Shown: positions 1 through 10,938, counted from the stretch's first letter. The stretch is 36,424 bases of DNA from Limimaricola cinnabarinus LL-001 (GCF_000466965.1 NZ_BATB01000039.1:1-36424), one strand, 5' to 3'. The notes: generated by a model not told the origin, from the letters alone. Translations and numbers: made by a program.

Positions 1-560
1 GCCGAGGCCCAAGCCCGTGCGGATGCTCAGGCCCGCGCCGAAGCCCAAGCCCGCGCCGAGGCGCAGGCGCTCGCCCGTGCCGAAACCGAGGCGCGCCGGT
101 CGCAGATCATCCAACAGGCCGAGCAGGAGCGGCTGGCCCAGATCGCCCGCGACGCCGAAGCCCGGCGGCGGGCGGAGGCGCGGGCCCGGCTCGAAGCACA
201 GATGGCTCCGGTCGCGCCCGCGGCCCCTGCCGCGCCCGAGGCGCTGCCGCCGGTGCCGCGCGACGAGGTGACGCCCGATCTTTTGCGCGACTGGCAGCCT
301 TCTTCGGCCAGCGCGCTGCCGATGCCCCAGACCACCACGCCGGTGCGACCGGCGAAATCCCCTTCGCCTGCCTGCGCCAGCGTCAGATCGATTTCAGGGC
401 TGCCTCGGTGGTCGATGGCGACTGCCTCGACGGCTACCCGGTGCTGGCCCGCAGCTTTCCCGCCGATTGCGCCGTGACCGGCAGTGACGCGGGTCAGGTC
501 ACGACAGGCTACGACACGCAGTGTCTGCGGGGTCGCGGCTACAGGATTGCCGTCCGGTAA
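1..560 (+). CDS. 3' part of an Ala/Glu/Arg-rich coiled-coil protein of unknown function (5'-truncated, frameshifted)
   Basis: The frame starting at base 1 encodes repeats of the type AEAQARA, then a charged helix (for example QQAEQERLAQIARDAEARRR), then a Pro/Ala hinge. This is typical of a coiled coil followed by a flexible linker. Between about 293 and 345 the coding signal moves from frame 1 to frame 3, where it ends at the TAA at 558-560 in a compact tail with four cysteines (FACLRQ, DGDCLDG, ADCAVTG, DTQCLRG). One missing base would join the two parts into an open frame of about 186 residues running off the left edge. The Cys-bearing tail may be a small disulphide-stabilised domain, which would suit an exported protein. 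I do not recognise the family, and the start lies outside the window. Confidence 0.6.
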   Translation, partial: RGPSPCGCSGPRRSPSPRRGAGARPCRNRGAPVADHPTGRAGAAGPDRPRRRSPAAGGGAGPARSTDGSGRARGPCRARGAAAGAARRGDARSFARLAAFFGQRAADAPDHHAGATGEIPFACLRQRQIDFRAASVVDGDCLDGYPVLARSFPADCAVTGSDAGQVTTGYDTQCLRGRGYRIAVR

Positions 561-671
561 CACGGTCGAGCAGAGATGCGGCTCTTGCCCCAGTTGCCGC
601 ATCGCCCCGGGGGTGGGGGCCTCGGCCTTCACCCCCGCATGGATTTCACGAGTGCGCCTTGTTGACGAGTG

Positions 672-707
672 CGGGACGGCGGTGCATCTGCGCCCCGTCC
701 CGTTTTT
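672..707 (+). terminator. Rho-independent terminator after the first gene
   Basis: CGGGACGG (672-679) pairs with CCGTCCCG (695-702) and is followed directly by five T (703-707). It lies 112 bases after the stop of the first gene and 47 bases before rnhB, so it separates the two transcription units. Confidence 0.75.
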
Positions 708-753
708 GTCCCGGACCTTGATCGCCGCCGGTCCCCGCGCCAGAAGCGCCGAC

Positions 754-1381
754 ATGCCGCCCGATTTCACATTCGAGACCGCCGCCCGGACCCGTGGGCT
801 TTTGCGCATCTGTGGCGTCGACGAGGTGGGCCGCGGCCCTCTTGCCGGGCCGGTGACCGCAGCGGCGGTGATACTCGACCCCGCGCGCATTCCCGAAGGT
901 CTCGACGACAGCAAGAAGCTGAGCGCCACGCGCCGTACCGTTCTAGCCCGAGCGATCTTCGAGACGGCCGAGGTCTGCGTGGCGCATGCCAGCGTCGCCG
1001 AGATCGAAACCCATAACATCCTGCGCGCCTCGCATCTCGCGATGATCCGCGCCATCGCCGGGTTGTCCGCTCCTCCCTGCCACGTGCTTGTCGATGGCAA
1101 CATGGTGCCGCGCGGGCTCGATCACCCTTGCGAGACGCTGGTGGGCGGCGACGGGCGGTCGCTGTCGATCGCCGCCGCGTCGATCGTCGCCAAGGTCGAA
1201 CGCGACCGGATCATGGCGAAGCTGGCCGGCGCCCATCCCGGCTATGGCTGGGAGCGCAACGCGGGCTATGGAACGGCCCAGCATATGGCCGCTCTACTGG
1301 ATCTGGGGGTGACGCCTCATCATAGGCGCAAGTTCAAACCCATCCACAACATGTTGTATCAACCCGAAATCGCAACCGACT

Positions 1382-1383
<2 letters not shown>
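754..1383 (+). CDS. rnhB: Ribonuclease HII
   Basis: RNase HII cuts the RNA strand of RNA-DNA hybrids and removes single misincorporated ribonucleotides during repair in the cytoplasm. The 209-residue product has normal family length. The signature GVDEVGRGPLAG is at residues 21-32 (catalytic D23, E24), DDSKK at 51-55, the third acidic residue in VLVDGN (D114), and the substrate-binding stretch IAAASIVAKVERDR follows. I chose the ATG at 754 because homology begins about 20 residues later; the open frame extends upstream only through the terminator region. It lies 91 bases upstream of ccrM in the same direction, but ccrM has its own promoter. No defects seen. Confidence 0.95.
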
Positions 1384-3722
<2,339 letters not shown>

Positions 3723-3731
3723 GCGGGAACT

Positions 3732-4802
3732 CTAGCCAGCGGTATGTCTGCGCTCAACGGAGAGATGCGGCGCCGCGACGTCGTGCACCTTGCGCATCGC
3801 AGTGGGCAGCGCGCCAGGCCGGAAGGCGTCTTCAGGAACGAAATGCCCACGCTCGGGGTTCACCGGGGCCAGATCGGCCACCATGACGGTGAGTGTCAGC
3901 CGAAAATGGGTGAAGACATGCACCGCCTCGCCCGCCGCGCGCCAGTCGCCCGCCGCGGGGGGCATGGGGGTCGGAGCCTCGCCCCAGTCGGAGCCGGGAA
4001 AGCCGAGCATGCCGCCCAGAAGGCCCTTGTCGGGCCGCGTCTCCAAAAGCCACGCGCCATCTGCCCGCCGCCCGACATAGGCATAGCCGCGCCGGTGCGG
4101 CTTGGCCTTCTTCGAGGCTTTCACGGGGCGTTCGGTCTGGGTGCCGCGCAGGCGCGCGAGGCAGGGATCGCGCAATGGGCAGATGCCGCAGGCCGGGTTG
4201 CGCGGCGTGCAGATCGTGGCGCCGAGATCCATTACCGCCTGCGCATGATCGCCGGGCCGCGCGTGCGAGGTCAGCCGCGCGGCATGGGCGATGAGTTCGG
4301 GCTTGGCGGCGGGCATCGGGGTGGCCACATCGAAAAGCCGCGACATGACCCGTTCGACATTGCCGTCGACCACCGTTTCGGACCGGTCGAAAGCGATCGC
4401 GGCCACGGCGGCAGCGGTATAGGGGCCGATGCCCGGCAGCGCGATCAGCGCGTCATGCGTGTCGGGAAACCGCCCCCCGTGATCGGCCACAACGGCGCGC
4501 GCGCATTTCAGGAGGTTGCGGGCGCGGGCGTAATACCCGAGCCCCGCCCATTCGGCCATGACTTCTGAATCATCGGCCGCCGCGAGATCCGCGACGGTGG
4601 GCCACAGCGCGGTGAAGCGGTCGTGGTACTTTCGGACGGCGGCCACGGTGGTCTGCTGCAGCATCACTTCGGAGAGCCAGACGCGGTAGGGATCGGGCCG
4701 CACCCCAGCGGCCTTCTCGGCCGGGCCGGTGCGCCACGGCATGGTCCGCGCGTGGCGGTCGTACCAGTCGAGCAGCGCGCTCGTCATTTCGCTCTCGGTC
4801 AC
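3732..4802 (-). CDS. mutY: A/G-specific adenine DNA glycosylase
   Basis: MutY removes adenine mispaired with 8-oxoguanine. Visible are LSEVMLQQT with the catalytic Glu, the helix-hairpin-helix LPGIGPYTAAA, the catalytic Asp in VVDGNVERV, and the 4Fe-4S motif with C-x6-C-x2-C-x5-C spacing (CTPRNPACGICPLRDPC). A C-terminal MutT-like domain that reads 8-oxoG follows. I chose the GTG at 4802 because GAGGAG lies six bases upstream. The ATG at 4808 directly abuts that site, and an ATG at 4787 is also possible. It is divergent from the DUF721 gene and followed 9 bases later by alkB, so the two are probably cotranscribed. Confidence 0.93.
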   Translation of the reverse strand: MTESEMTSALLDWYDRHARTMPWRTGPAEKAAGVRPDPYRVWLSEVMLQQTTVAAVRKYHDRFTALWPTVADLAAADDSEVMAEWAGLGYYARARNLLKCARAVVADHGGRFPDTHDALIALPGIGPYTAAAVAAIAFDRSETVVDGNVERVMSRLFDVATPMPAAKPELIAHAARLTSHARPGDHAQAVMDLGATICTPRNPACGICPLRDPCLARLRGTQTERPVKASKKAKPHRRGYAYVGRRADGAWLLETRPDKGLLGGMLGFPGSDWGEAPTPMPPAAGDWRAAGEAVHVFTHFRLTLTVMVADLAPVNPERGHFVPEDAFRPGALPTAMRKVHDVAAPHLSVERRHTAG

Positions 4803-4834
4803 GCGCATCTCCTCTGGTCCGGCCCCCCTTCCAT

Positions 4835-4846
4835 CTAGTAGACTAG
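4835..4846. repeat. Small inverted repeat in the mutY / DUF721 divergent gap
   Basis: CTAGTAGACTAG has perfect 5-bp arms (CTAGT/ACTAG) around AG. It sits 8 bases before the DUF721 start, within the roughly 50 bases that must hold both divergent promoters. CTAG is generally rare in high-GC genomes, so two copies here may mark an operator. No binding protein can be named. Confidence 0.35.
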
Positions 4847-4854
4847 GGGCTGTC

Positions 4855-5364
4855 ATGAAACAGCGACGCTTCTCCACCACACGCGGTTTTGCACAGGCCT
4901 CGGGCCTGCTGCAGTCGCGCATTCGCGGCGCCTCGGAGGCGCGCGGCTTTGCCGTGACCCGGCTTCTCACCCATTGGGCCGAGATCGTGGGCGAGGACAC
5001 GGCCCGCATCGCCCAGCCGGTCAAGGTCGGCTATGGGCGCGACGGGCTCGGCGCGACGCTGACGCTGCTGACCACCGGGGCGCAGGCGCCGATGCTGTCG
5101 ATGCAGTGCGAGGCGATCCGAGAGCGGGTCAACGCCTGCTATGGCTACCGCGCGATCGCCAAGGTGCGCATCACCCAGACCGCGCCCACGGGATTCGCCG
5201 AAGGCGAGGCCGCCTTCGCGCCCGCCGCCAAACCCGTGTCCCGCAGCCCCGATCCGGAGGTGACGGCGCAGGCGGCGAGGACCGCCCAAGGGGTGGGAGA
5301 CACGGAATTGCGACTTGCGCTCGAGGCGCTGGGTGCCAATGTCTTCTCCAAGCATCGGAATTGA
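4855..5364 (+). CDS. DUF721 (DciA-like) protein
   Basis: The 169-residue protein belongs to the DUF721 family. Its best-known member, DciA, is the ancestral helper that brings the DnaB helicase to the replication origin. The N-terminal part (GFAQASGLLQSRIRGASEAR, then VTRLLTHWAEIVGEDTARI) shows the family pattern, including the WxxIVG signature, followed by a beta-rich region (VKVGYG...LTLLTTG) and IRERVNACYGYRAIAKVRI. The C-terminal tail is Ala/Pro-rich and likely flexible. The ATG at 4855 has AGGGG just upstream. It is divergent from mutY and followed after 13 bases by a DsbA-like gene. The helicase-loading role is inferred from the family. Confidence 0.85.
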   Translation: MKQRRFSTTRGFAQASGLLQSRIRGASEARGFAVTRLLTHWAEIVGEDTARIAQPVKVGYGRDGLGATLTLLTTGAQAPMLSMQCEAIRERVNACYGYRAIAKVRITQTAPTGFAEGEAAFAPAAKPVSRSPDPEVTAQAARTAQGVGDTELRLALEALGANVFSKHRN

Positions 5365-5377
5365 GACAGGAAGACCC

Positions 5378-6307
5378 ATGAAACTCGCAAGCTCCACCAT
5401 CGCCCTGACCGCTGCGCTGGGCTGGATGGCCCTCGCTGCCCCGATCTCCGCACAGGAGGCCACCGGCGCAGAGGCCGAGACCGAGGCCGGGACAACCGCC
5501 GAGGCCACGACCGAAGCACCGACCGGGACTGAACCGGACGTCGAGACCACTACCGAAGGCGACACCGAGACGGAGGCCGAGACCGAGGCCGAGGTCGAGT
5601 CGGGCACCGGTGCCATGGCCGAAACCGAGACGGCGATCGAAGTCGAGACGGACGGCGCTGTCGAGGACGACTCGGAGATGGAGGCCGAAGCGGAGACGAC
5701 CGTCACCGAAAGCGGCACCGCCACCTCGAACGCCGACACCGATCAGGACATGGCCAGCGATGAAGACGGGGCCTCTGTCGAAGAGGGCATCGTCGAGATG
5801 GTGCAGGGCGCCGAGGACGCGCCGGTCACGGTGATGGAATACGCCTCCTACACGTGCCCGCATTGCCAAAACTGGCACGAGACCAGCTATCCGCAGCTCA
5901 AGGACTACATCGACGAGGGCAAGGTGCGCTTCGTCTACCGCGAGGTCTATTTCGACCGTCCCGGCCTCTGGGCGTCGATGATCGCGCGCTGCGGCGGCGA
6001 GACCAAGTTCTTCGGCATTTCCGACATGCTCTATGACCAGCAGCGCGACTGGGCCGGCGGCGGCGATCCGGCGGCGATCGCGGCCAAGCTGCGCGCCATC
6101 GGCCTCTCGGCCGGGATCGAGGAAGCCCAGCTCGAGGCCTGCCTCACCGATGGCGACACCGCGCAGGCACTCGTCAGCTGGTACGAGGAAAACGCCGAAG
6201 CCGACGAGATCAACTCGACCCCGACCTTCCTCATCAACGGCGAGAAGTATTCCAACATGGCCTGGCCGGACATGGCCGAGATCATCGACGGACTTATCGA
6301 GGAATAA
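5378..6307 (+). CDS. Exported DsbA-like thiol-disulphide protein with a long acidic linker
   Basis: Thioredoxin-fold protein of 309 residues likely acting in disulphide chemistry in the periplasm. A signal peptide ([20 protein letters not shown], cut near ISAQ) is followed by about 110 residues of Glu/Thr/Ala/Asp-rich low-complexity sequence. The DsbA_4-type domain starts near residue 141 ([16 protein letters not shown]) with active site CPHC at 160-163 and the cis-Pro loop STPTFLI near the C-terminus. AGGAAG lies 5 bases before the ATG at 5378. The acidic linker is the unusual part; it could keep the domain away from the membrane or bind cations. The gene's last 14 bases overlap the convergent lpxK 3' end. 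In related genomes I recall smc next to this pair, but it is not here. Confidence 0.88.
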   Translation: MKLASSTIALTAALGWMALAAPISAQEATGAEAETEAGTTAEATTEAPTGTEPDVETTTEGDTETEAETEAEVESGTGAMAETETAIEVETDGAVEDDSEMEAEAETTVTESGTATSNADTDQDMASDEDGASVEEGIVEMVQGAEDAPVTVMEYASYTCPHCQNWHETSYPQLKDYIDEGKVRFVYREVYFDRPGLWASMIARCGGETKFFGISDMLYDQQRDWAGGGDPAAIAAKLRAIGLSAGIEEAQLEACLTDGDTAQALVSWYEENAEADEINSTPTFLINGEKYSNMAWPDMAEIIDGLIEE

Positions 6308-7293
6308 GCTCCAGCCGGTCGAGCGCGGCGTCGAGCGGGGCGGCATCGTCCCATTCGAGCCGCACCGGCAGCGTCAGGACCTTGGACCGAAAGGACGCGG
6401 GCAGACGCACCGCGTCCTTTTCCGTTGTCACGAGCTGCGCGGGAAGCGCGCGCGCCTCCTGCTCAAGCCGCGCCATCAGCGCCGGCGTCAGCGGTTGGTG
6501 ATCGCCCAGCGCCTCGGCCCGGCGCAGATCGGCGCCAAGGCCGCGCAGCGTGGCAAAGAACTTCTCCGGATGGCCGATGCCCGCAAAGGCCAGCACGGGC
6601 ATTCGGTCCCAGACCATGCCGGTGGCAAGCGGTGCGAGGCGGCCCGTCAAATGCGGCAGATCGCCCAGAGCCGCGCCCCAGCGCGCCGCAAAGCCCGCCT
6701 GCTGGCCCGCGCCGCCGATCGACAGCACCAAGTCGGCCCGCGCGAGCCCCGCTGTCACCGGCTCGCGCAGGGGGCCCGCCGGGATCACCCGCCCGTTGCC
6801 GAAGCCGCGCGCGGCATCGACCACGACGATCGACAGATCCTTGTCGAGAGCGGGGTTCTGGAACCCGTCATCGAGGATCAGCACCTGCGCGCCCGCCGCC
6901 ACCGCCGCCCGCGCCCCGCCGCGCGGTCGCGCGCGACCCAGACCGGGCCGAAGGCGCGAGGAGAAGCGGCTCGTCACCGACATCGGCGGCGGAGTGGTGC
7001 CGCTCCTCGACCCGCACCGGCCCTTCCAGCCGCCCGCCATGGCCCCGGCTCACCACATGGGCGATGACGCCGCGCGCCGCGAGGCGCTGTACCAGCGCGA
7101 TGACGGTCGGCGTCTTGCCGGTGCCGCCCGCGTTGAGGTTGCCCACGCAGATCACCGGCACCGGTGCGCGCCAGCCCGGACGCCCGACACGCCGTGCGGT
7201 GGCGGCGGCATAGAGCGCGGCGAGCGGCGCGAGGGCACGGGCGCGCGGGCCGGGCCGGGCGGGGTCACCATCCCAGAACAGGGGCGGTTTCAT
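6294..7293 (-). CDS. lpxK: Tetraacyldisaccharide 4'-kinase (two single-base frameshifts)
   Basis: LpxK phosphorylates the 4' position of the lipid A disaccharide at the inner membrane. The N-terminal part ([10 protein letters not shown]) leads to the P-loop [12 protein letters not shown], and the core [13 protein letters not shown] and [10 protein letters not shown] are family signatures. The coding frame changes twice. At about 6955 one missing G restores [16 protein letters not shown]. At 6914-6917 a run of four C (G on the coding strand) should be five, restoring [14 protein letters not shown]. With both added the product is 333 residues, normal for LpxK. Its ATG overlaps the waaA-like stop by 4 bp, so the genes are translationally coupled. 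Confidence 0.9.
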
Positions 7294-8384
7294 GCGACGC
7301 GTTCCAACGCGGTGTGGATGAGGTCGATCGCCCGGTTCGTGGCCTCGGCCCCCGCGGTGGCCACGCCCCATGCCGCGCGCGCCAGCAGCGCCGCCCGGTC
7401 GGGCGACAGCAGCGCCTCGACCGCAAAGCCCAGATCGGCGGGGCCGCGCACGCCGCGACAGGCGGCCGCGGCGGTGAGCCGGGCGTAGCCATCCGCGTAC
7501 CGGGCCTGCTGAGGGCCATGCAGCACCGCCGAGCCCAGGGCGGCGGGCTCCATAGGGTCGCGGCAGGGCAGGCCCGACAGCGTGCCGCCCATCATCGTCA
7601 TCGGCGCGAGCCGGTACCAAAGCCCGATCTCGCCCGGCCCGTCGGCGACGTAGATCTCGGTCGCCTCGTCGGGCTCGGCCCCTTCGCCGCGCTCGGCCAC
7701 GATGAACCCCTGTTCGCGCAGGGATCGCGCAATGCGCGGCGCGGCGGTTTCGCTGGCCGGGGCGAGGATCAGCAGCAGCCGGTGCGCGCGTTTGCTGGCC
7801 TGCCGCTGCGCGATGGCGATGGCGGTCAGCTCGTCCTCGACCGCGCCTGCCACGAGCCAGACCGGGCGCGGGCCGATTGCATGGGCGAGATCGGCGCGGT
7901 CGCGCTCGTGGCAGCCGGGCAGGGGGCGGCTGTCATCGAGCCGTCCGGTAATCTCTATGCGGTCGGGCGCCACGCCGATGCGGCGCAATCGCGCCGCCGC
8001 CGTCCCGTCGATCGCCATCACCCGGTTGAACACCTCGAAGGCAGCGCGCCGCGCGCCCGGCCGCCAGCCGCCGCCTGCGAGCATGGCGGTCTCGGCTTCC
8101 GCATCGACCAGCAGGGCCGGGATGCCGGCACGGGCCGTCTCGGACAGAAGAGACGGCTGAACCGGGCCGCGAATCCACATCAACAGATCTGGCCGCCAGC
8201 GCCCGAGAAACTCCTGCGTGGCGGCGCGGCTGTCCAGAAACGGCGGCCATTGCAGCATGTTGCGCGGCGCGTCGCGCTGCCGCGCCGCCGCCGTGAGCAG
8301 CAAGGTCACCGGCTCGCGCTCCTCCTCGAGCCGCCGCGCCAGCGCCATGGCGGCGCGGCTGCGCTCGGGGTCGGGGCAATGCAC
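7290..8384 (-). CDS. waaA: 3-deoxy-D-manno-octulosonic acid (KDO) transferase-like protein
   Basis: KDO transferases add KDO sugars to lipid A precursors at the inner-membrane cytoplasmic face. This protein has the glycosyltransferase-N domain ([20 protein letters not shown]) and the Rossmann C-terminal half ([38 protein letters not shown]), matching the family's LPDTIGELGLFY-like and GGSL motifs. It sits between DUF4170 and lpxK, as in other Rhodobacteraceae. The start is uncertain. The GTG at 8384 falls inside conserved sequence (GPLVWVHC). The frame stays open to 8474, with only a CTG at 8438, overlapping the DUF4170 stop, as a possible upstream start. It is shorter than typical WaaA, so substrate details are uncertain. 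Confidence 0.82.
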   Translation of the reverse strand: MHCPDPERSRAAMALARRLEEEREPVTLLLTAAARQRDAPRNMLQWPPFLDSRAATQEFLGRWRPDLLMWIRGPVQPSLLSETARAGIPALLVDAEAETAMLAGGGWRPGARRAAFEVFNRVMAIDGTAAARLRRIGVAPDRIEITGRLDDSRPLPGCHERDRADLAHAIGPRPVWLVAGAVEDELTAIAIAQRQASKRAHRLLLILAPASETAAPRIARSLREQGFIVAERGEGAEPDEATEIYVADGPGEIGLWYRLAPMTMMGGTLSGLPCRDPMEPAALGSAVLHGPQQARYADGYARLTAAAACRGVRGPADLGFAVEALLSPDRAALLARAAWGVATAGAEATNRAIDLIHTALERVA

Positions 8385-8434
8385 CCAGACCAGCGGCCCC
8401 TCGGGCCGCCGCGCGGGATCGGCGGGCGGCTGTC

Positions 8435-8680
8435 TCAGCTGCCGAGTTCCTCGGTCGGCGAGGCGGCGGCCTCCTCATCGCGCAGGCGGTGGATATGGGC
8501 GATGAAGTAGCGCATGTGGGCGTTGTCCACGGTGCGCTGCGCCTCGGTCTTCCACGCGTTGTAGGCGGAGGCGTAGTCGGGGAACATGCCGACGATGTGG
8601 ATGTCCTCGGTGCTGCGGAATACGTTCTGCGACGGGTCGGTCAACTCGCCGCCGAAGACGAGATGCAGGCGCTGGGTCAT
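8435..8680 (-). CDS. DUF4170 protein
   Basis: An 81-residue soluble protein (MTQRLHLVFGGELTDPSQNV...) matching the alphaproteobacterial DUF4170 family. It has no signal peptide or membrane helix. Its core HIVGMFPDYASAYNAWKTEAQ is the conserved part, and the family's function is not known. The position between the phosphatase and the KDO transferase gene is conserved, which suggests but does not prove a role linked to lipid A or KDO metabolism. The ATG at 8680 is preceded by a purine-rich GAGGATACCCC. Confidence 0.85.
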   Translation of the reverse strand: MTQRLHLVFGGELTDPSQNVFRSTEDIHIVGMFPDYASAYNAWKTEAQRTVDNAHMRYFIAHIHRLRDEEAAASPTEELGS

Positions 8681-8734
8681 GGGGTATCCTCGGGTTGGGG
8701 GCTCGGGGGCAAATTACGCGTCGAAGGGGCCGGG

Positions 8735-9526
8735 TCAAGCGGCGGCGGGGTCCAGAAGCGGCAGCAGCACGCCATGCAGCGCGCCCCCCGCCAGCACGCC
8801 GTCGCTTTGCGGCACCGGCTTGTTGAACGTGAGCACGGCGCCGCGCCGGTCGGTGGCGGTGCCACCCGCCTCGGTCAGGATCAGGCAGCCGGCGGCGATG
8901 TCCCATTCCCATGTGGGGCGGATCGTCAGCATCGCGTCGAACCGCGCCTCGGCCAGCAGGCACAGCCGCCACGCCAGCGCCGAGCGAAAGGCGCGGCGCA
9001 CCGGCGGCACGTCGCCGCCCGACCACTGTTCGGGGCTCATCGCGAGGCGCGGCCCGAGCAGCGTGGCGCGCGCAGGGTCGGTCTGGTCGCTGGCGCGGAT
9101 CGGCGCACCGTTGAGAAACGCGCCACCCCCCAGCGTCGCGGTATAGAGCAGGCCGTGCTTGGGCAGCAGCACGCAGGCGGCGGTGATCCGTCCGTGCTCG
9201 GCCACGGCGAGCGAATGCGCCCAGTCGGCGCTGCCTTCGAGATAGGCGCGGGTGCCGTCGATCGGATCGACGATGAAGATCCGCTCGGCCGCGAGCCGCT
9301 CCGGCGCGTCCGCCGTTTCCTCCGAAAGCCAGCCATAAGAGGGCCGCGCCGCGCCGAGCCGCGCGCGCAGCATCGCGTCCACCGCGAGGTCGGCCTCGCA
9401 GACCGGCCCCGCCCCATCGGGCTTGTCCCAGACCTCGGGGGTGCGGAACTCCATGGCGATCGCCGCCGCCGCTTGGGCCGCGGCAACCAGAAGCGCCAGA
9501 TCCTCGCTGTGATCAGTCGCCTGCAA
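8735..9526 (-). CDS. Inositol monophosphatase family protein, CysQ-like 3'(2'),5'-bisphosphate nucleotidase
   Basis: Metal-dependent phosphatase of 263 residues. The family motifs are intact: WLSEET (66-71), DPIDGT (87-92) with the metal-binding Asp residues, and WEWD (206-209). The CysQ branch turns over PAP from sulphate assimilation, and the inositol monophosphatase branch acts on sugar phosphates. The sequence FIVDPIDGTRAYLEG fits CysQ-like proteins of Rhodobacteraceae. The start overlaps the end of pmbA by 14 bp. An ALLPLLD-type C-terminus ends 54 bases before DUF4170. Substrate is inferred; lipid A neighbours make a role in sugar-phosphate removal an alternative. Confidence 0.87.
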   Translation of the reverse strand: MQATDHSEDLALLVAAAQAAAAIAMEFRTPEVWDKPDGAGPVCEADLAVDAMLRARLGAARPSYGWLSEETADAPERLAAERIFIVDPIDGTRAYLEGSADWAHSLAVAEHGRITAACVLLPKHGLLYTATLGGGAFLNGAPIRASDQTDPARATLLGPRLAMSPEQWSGGDVPPVRRAFRSALAWRLCLLAEARFDAMLTIRPTWEWDIAAGCLILTEAGGTATDRRGAVLTFNKPVPQSDGVLAGGALHGVLLPLLDPAAA

Positions 9527-10859
9527 GGGTTAGCCCGTCCACGAGAAGCGAGGGCACGATGCGGCTCAGATGCGTGCGCGCGTCATTGGCGGGCACGAGG
9601 GTCATGAGCATGTCGCGCAGGTTGCCCGCGATGGTGCATTCGTTGACCGGATGGAGGATCTCGCCCTTCTCGACCCAGAAGCCCGAGGCCCCGCGCGAGT
9701 AATCGCCGGTGTTGGGGTTGATGGTCGAGCCGATCATCGAGGTGACCAGAAGCCCGGTGCCCATCTGCGCAATCAGGTCCTCGCGGCTCGCCGCCCCTTG
9801 GGTCAGCCGCAGGTTGGTGACCGAAGGCGATGGCGGCGCCGAGGTGCCGCGCGCGGCGTTGCCGGTGCTCGTGAGCCCCAGCTTGCGCGCGGTGGCCAGA
9901 TCGAGGATCCAGCCCGTCAGCACCCCGTCCTCGACCACGGCCCGCTCGGCGGTGGGCAGGCCTTCGCCGTCGAACAGCCGCGAGCCGGAGGCGCGGGGGC
10001 GGTGCGGCTCCTCGATCAGCGACAGGCCGCTCGGCAGCACCTGGCTGCCCTCGCGGCCCAGAAGCCAGCTCGATCCGCGCGCGATGGCCGCGCCGTTGGC
10101 GGCGGCCAGCAGGTGGCCGATCAGCGAGGAAGAGATCCGCTCGTCGAACAGGACGGGGTATTTGCCGGTGCGCGGACGGCGCGGCTTCTGCCGGGCCACG
10201 GCGCGTTCGCCCGCGAGGCGCCCGATTTCCTCGGGGTTCTTCAGGTCGGCCTGAAAGATGCGGCTGTCGCCGTCCCAGTCGCGCTCCATCCCGGTGCCGC
10301 TGCCCGAGACCGCCACGCAGGAGATCGCCCGGTCCGACCTCTCATAGCCGCCCGAAAAGCCATTGCTGGCCGCCATGTGAATGCGCCGGTGGCCATAGCC
10401 CGCCGTCGCGCCCTGCACCTGCGTCACGCCCTCCACGCCGCGCGCGGCGGCCTCGACGCGGCGCGCATCCTCCTCGAGCGCCCCAGGATCGGGCTCAGGC
10501 GAGGGGTCGTACATCTCGAGCCGCGACGAGTCGGTGTCGCGGGCCAGCTGCGCGGGATCGGCAAGGCCCGCATGCGGGTCCTCTGGGGCTTCGCGCGCCA
10601 TGGCAACGGCGCGTTCGGCCATGGTTTCAATGGTCGCGTCGCGCGCGTCCGACGACGACACCACCGCCTGACGACGGCCCATCAGTACCCGCAGGCCGAT
10701 ATCGACGCCCTCGGAGCGTTCCGCCTGTTCGAGCCGCCCGTCGCGCACGTCGATGGACAGGGCCGTGCCGTCCACCGCCACCGCGTCGGCGGCGTCGGCC
10801 CCGGCGCGGCGGGCCGCCGCGAGCATCCGGTCGGTCAGGTCGGCGAGCGATACGGTCAT
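9513..10859 (-). CDS. pmbA: TldD/PmbA family protein (PmbA/TldE)
   Basis: PmbA (TldE) forms a heterodimer with TldD, a metalloprotease that degrades unfolded peptides and in E. coli matures microcin B17. The 448-residue product has the PmbA architecture: N-terminal ARRAGADAADAVAVDGTALS with LEQAERSEGVDIGLRV, a middle KYPVLFDERISSSLIGHLL, and the C-terminal NTGDYSRGASGFWVEKGEI. It lacks the HExxxH site, as expected for the non-catalytic partner. AAGGA lies 7 bases before the ATG at 10859. The gene heads the leftward phosphatase-DUF4170-waaA-lpxK run; no tldD is in the window. Confidence 0.92.
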   Translation of the reverse strand: MTVSLADLTDRMLAAARRAGADAADAVAVDGTALSIDVRDGRLEQAERSEGVDIGLRVLMGRRQAVVSSSDARDATIETMAERAVAMAREAPEDPHAGLADPAQLARDTDSSRLEMYDPSPEPDPGALEEDARRVEAAARGVEGVTQVQGATAGYGHRRIHMAASNGFSGGYERSDRAISCVAVSGSGTGMERDWDGDSRIFQADLKNPEEIGRLAGERAVARQKPRRPRTGKYPVLFDERISSSLIGHLLAAANGAAIARGSSWLLGREGSQVLPSGLSLIEEPHRPRASGSRLFDGEGLPTAERAVVEDGVLTGWILDLATARKLGLTSTGNAARGTSAPPSPSVTNLRLTQGAASREDLIAQMGTGLLVTSMIGSTINPNTGDYSRGASGFWVEKGEILHPVNECTIAGNLRDMLMTLVPANDARTHLSRIVPSLLVDGLTLAGD

Positions 10860-10897
10860 GGGGCGATCCTTTCGGGCTGTCGCCCGTGCATCTAGCG

Positions 10898-10932
10898 CGC
10901 CCGCGCCCCGCTGGAAAGCGACGGCGCGGGCG
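10898..10932 (-). terminator. Strong hairpin between DUF2125 and pmbA
   Basis: Perfect 10-bp arms CGCCCGCGCC (10898-10907) and GGCGCGGGCG (10923-10932) enclose a second stem CGCT-GGAA-AGCG. It begins 6 bases beyond the DUF2125 stop. No T-run follows on either strand, so it may be a weak terminator, an RNA 3'-end stabiliser or an attenuator before pmbA. Confidence 0.45.
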
Positions 10933-10938
10933 AGGGTC

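Noticed and set aside
1..300. CRISPR-like repeats at the left edge
   Set aside because: The repeats are in-frame codon repeats of a helical protein with no spacer pattern.
27..1103. Long minus-strand frame opposite the first gene and rnhB
   Set aside because: Arg/Ala/Ser-rich composition, covers a terminator and rnhB, and shows no motif.
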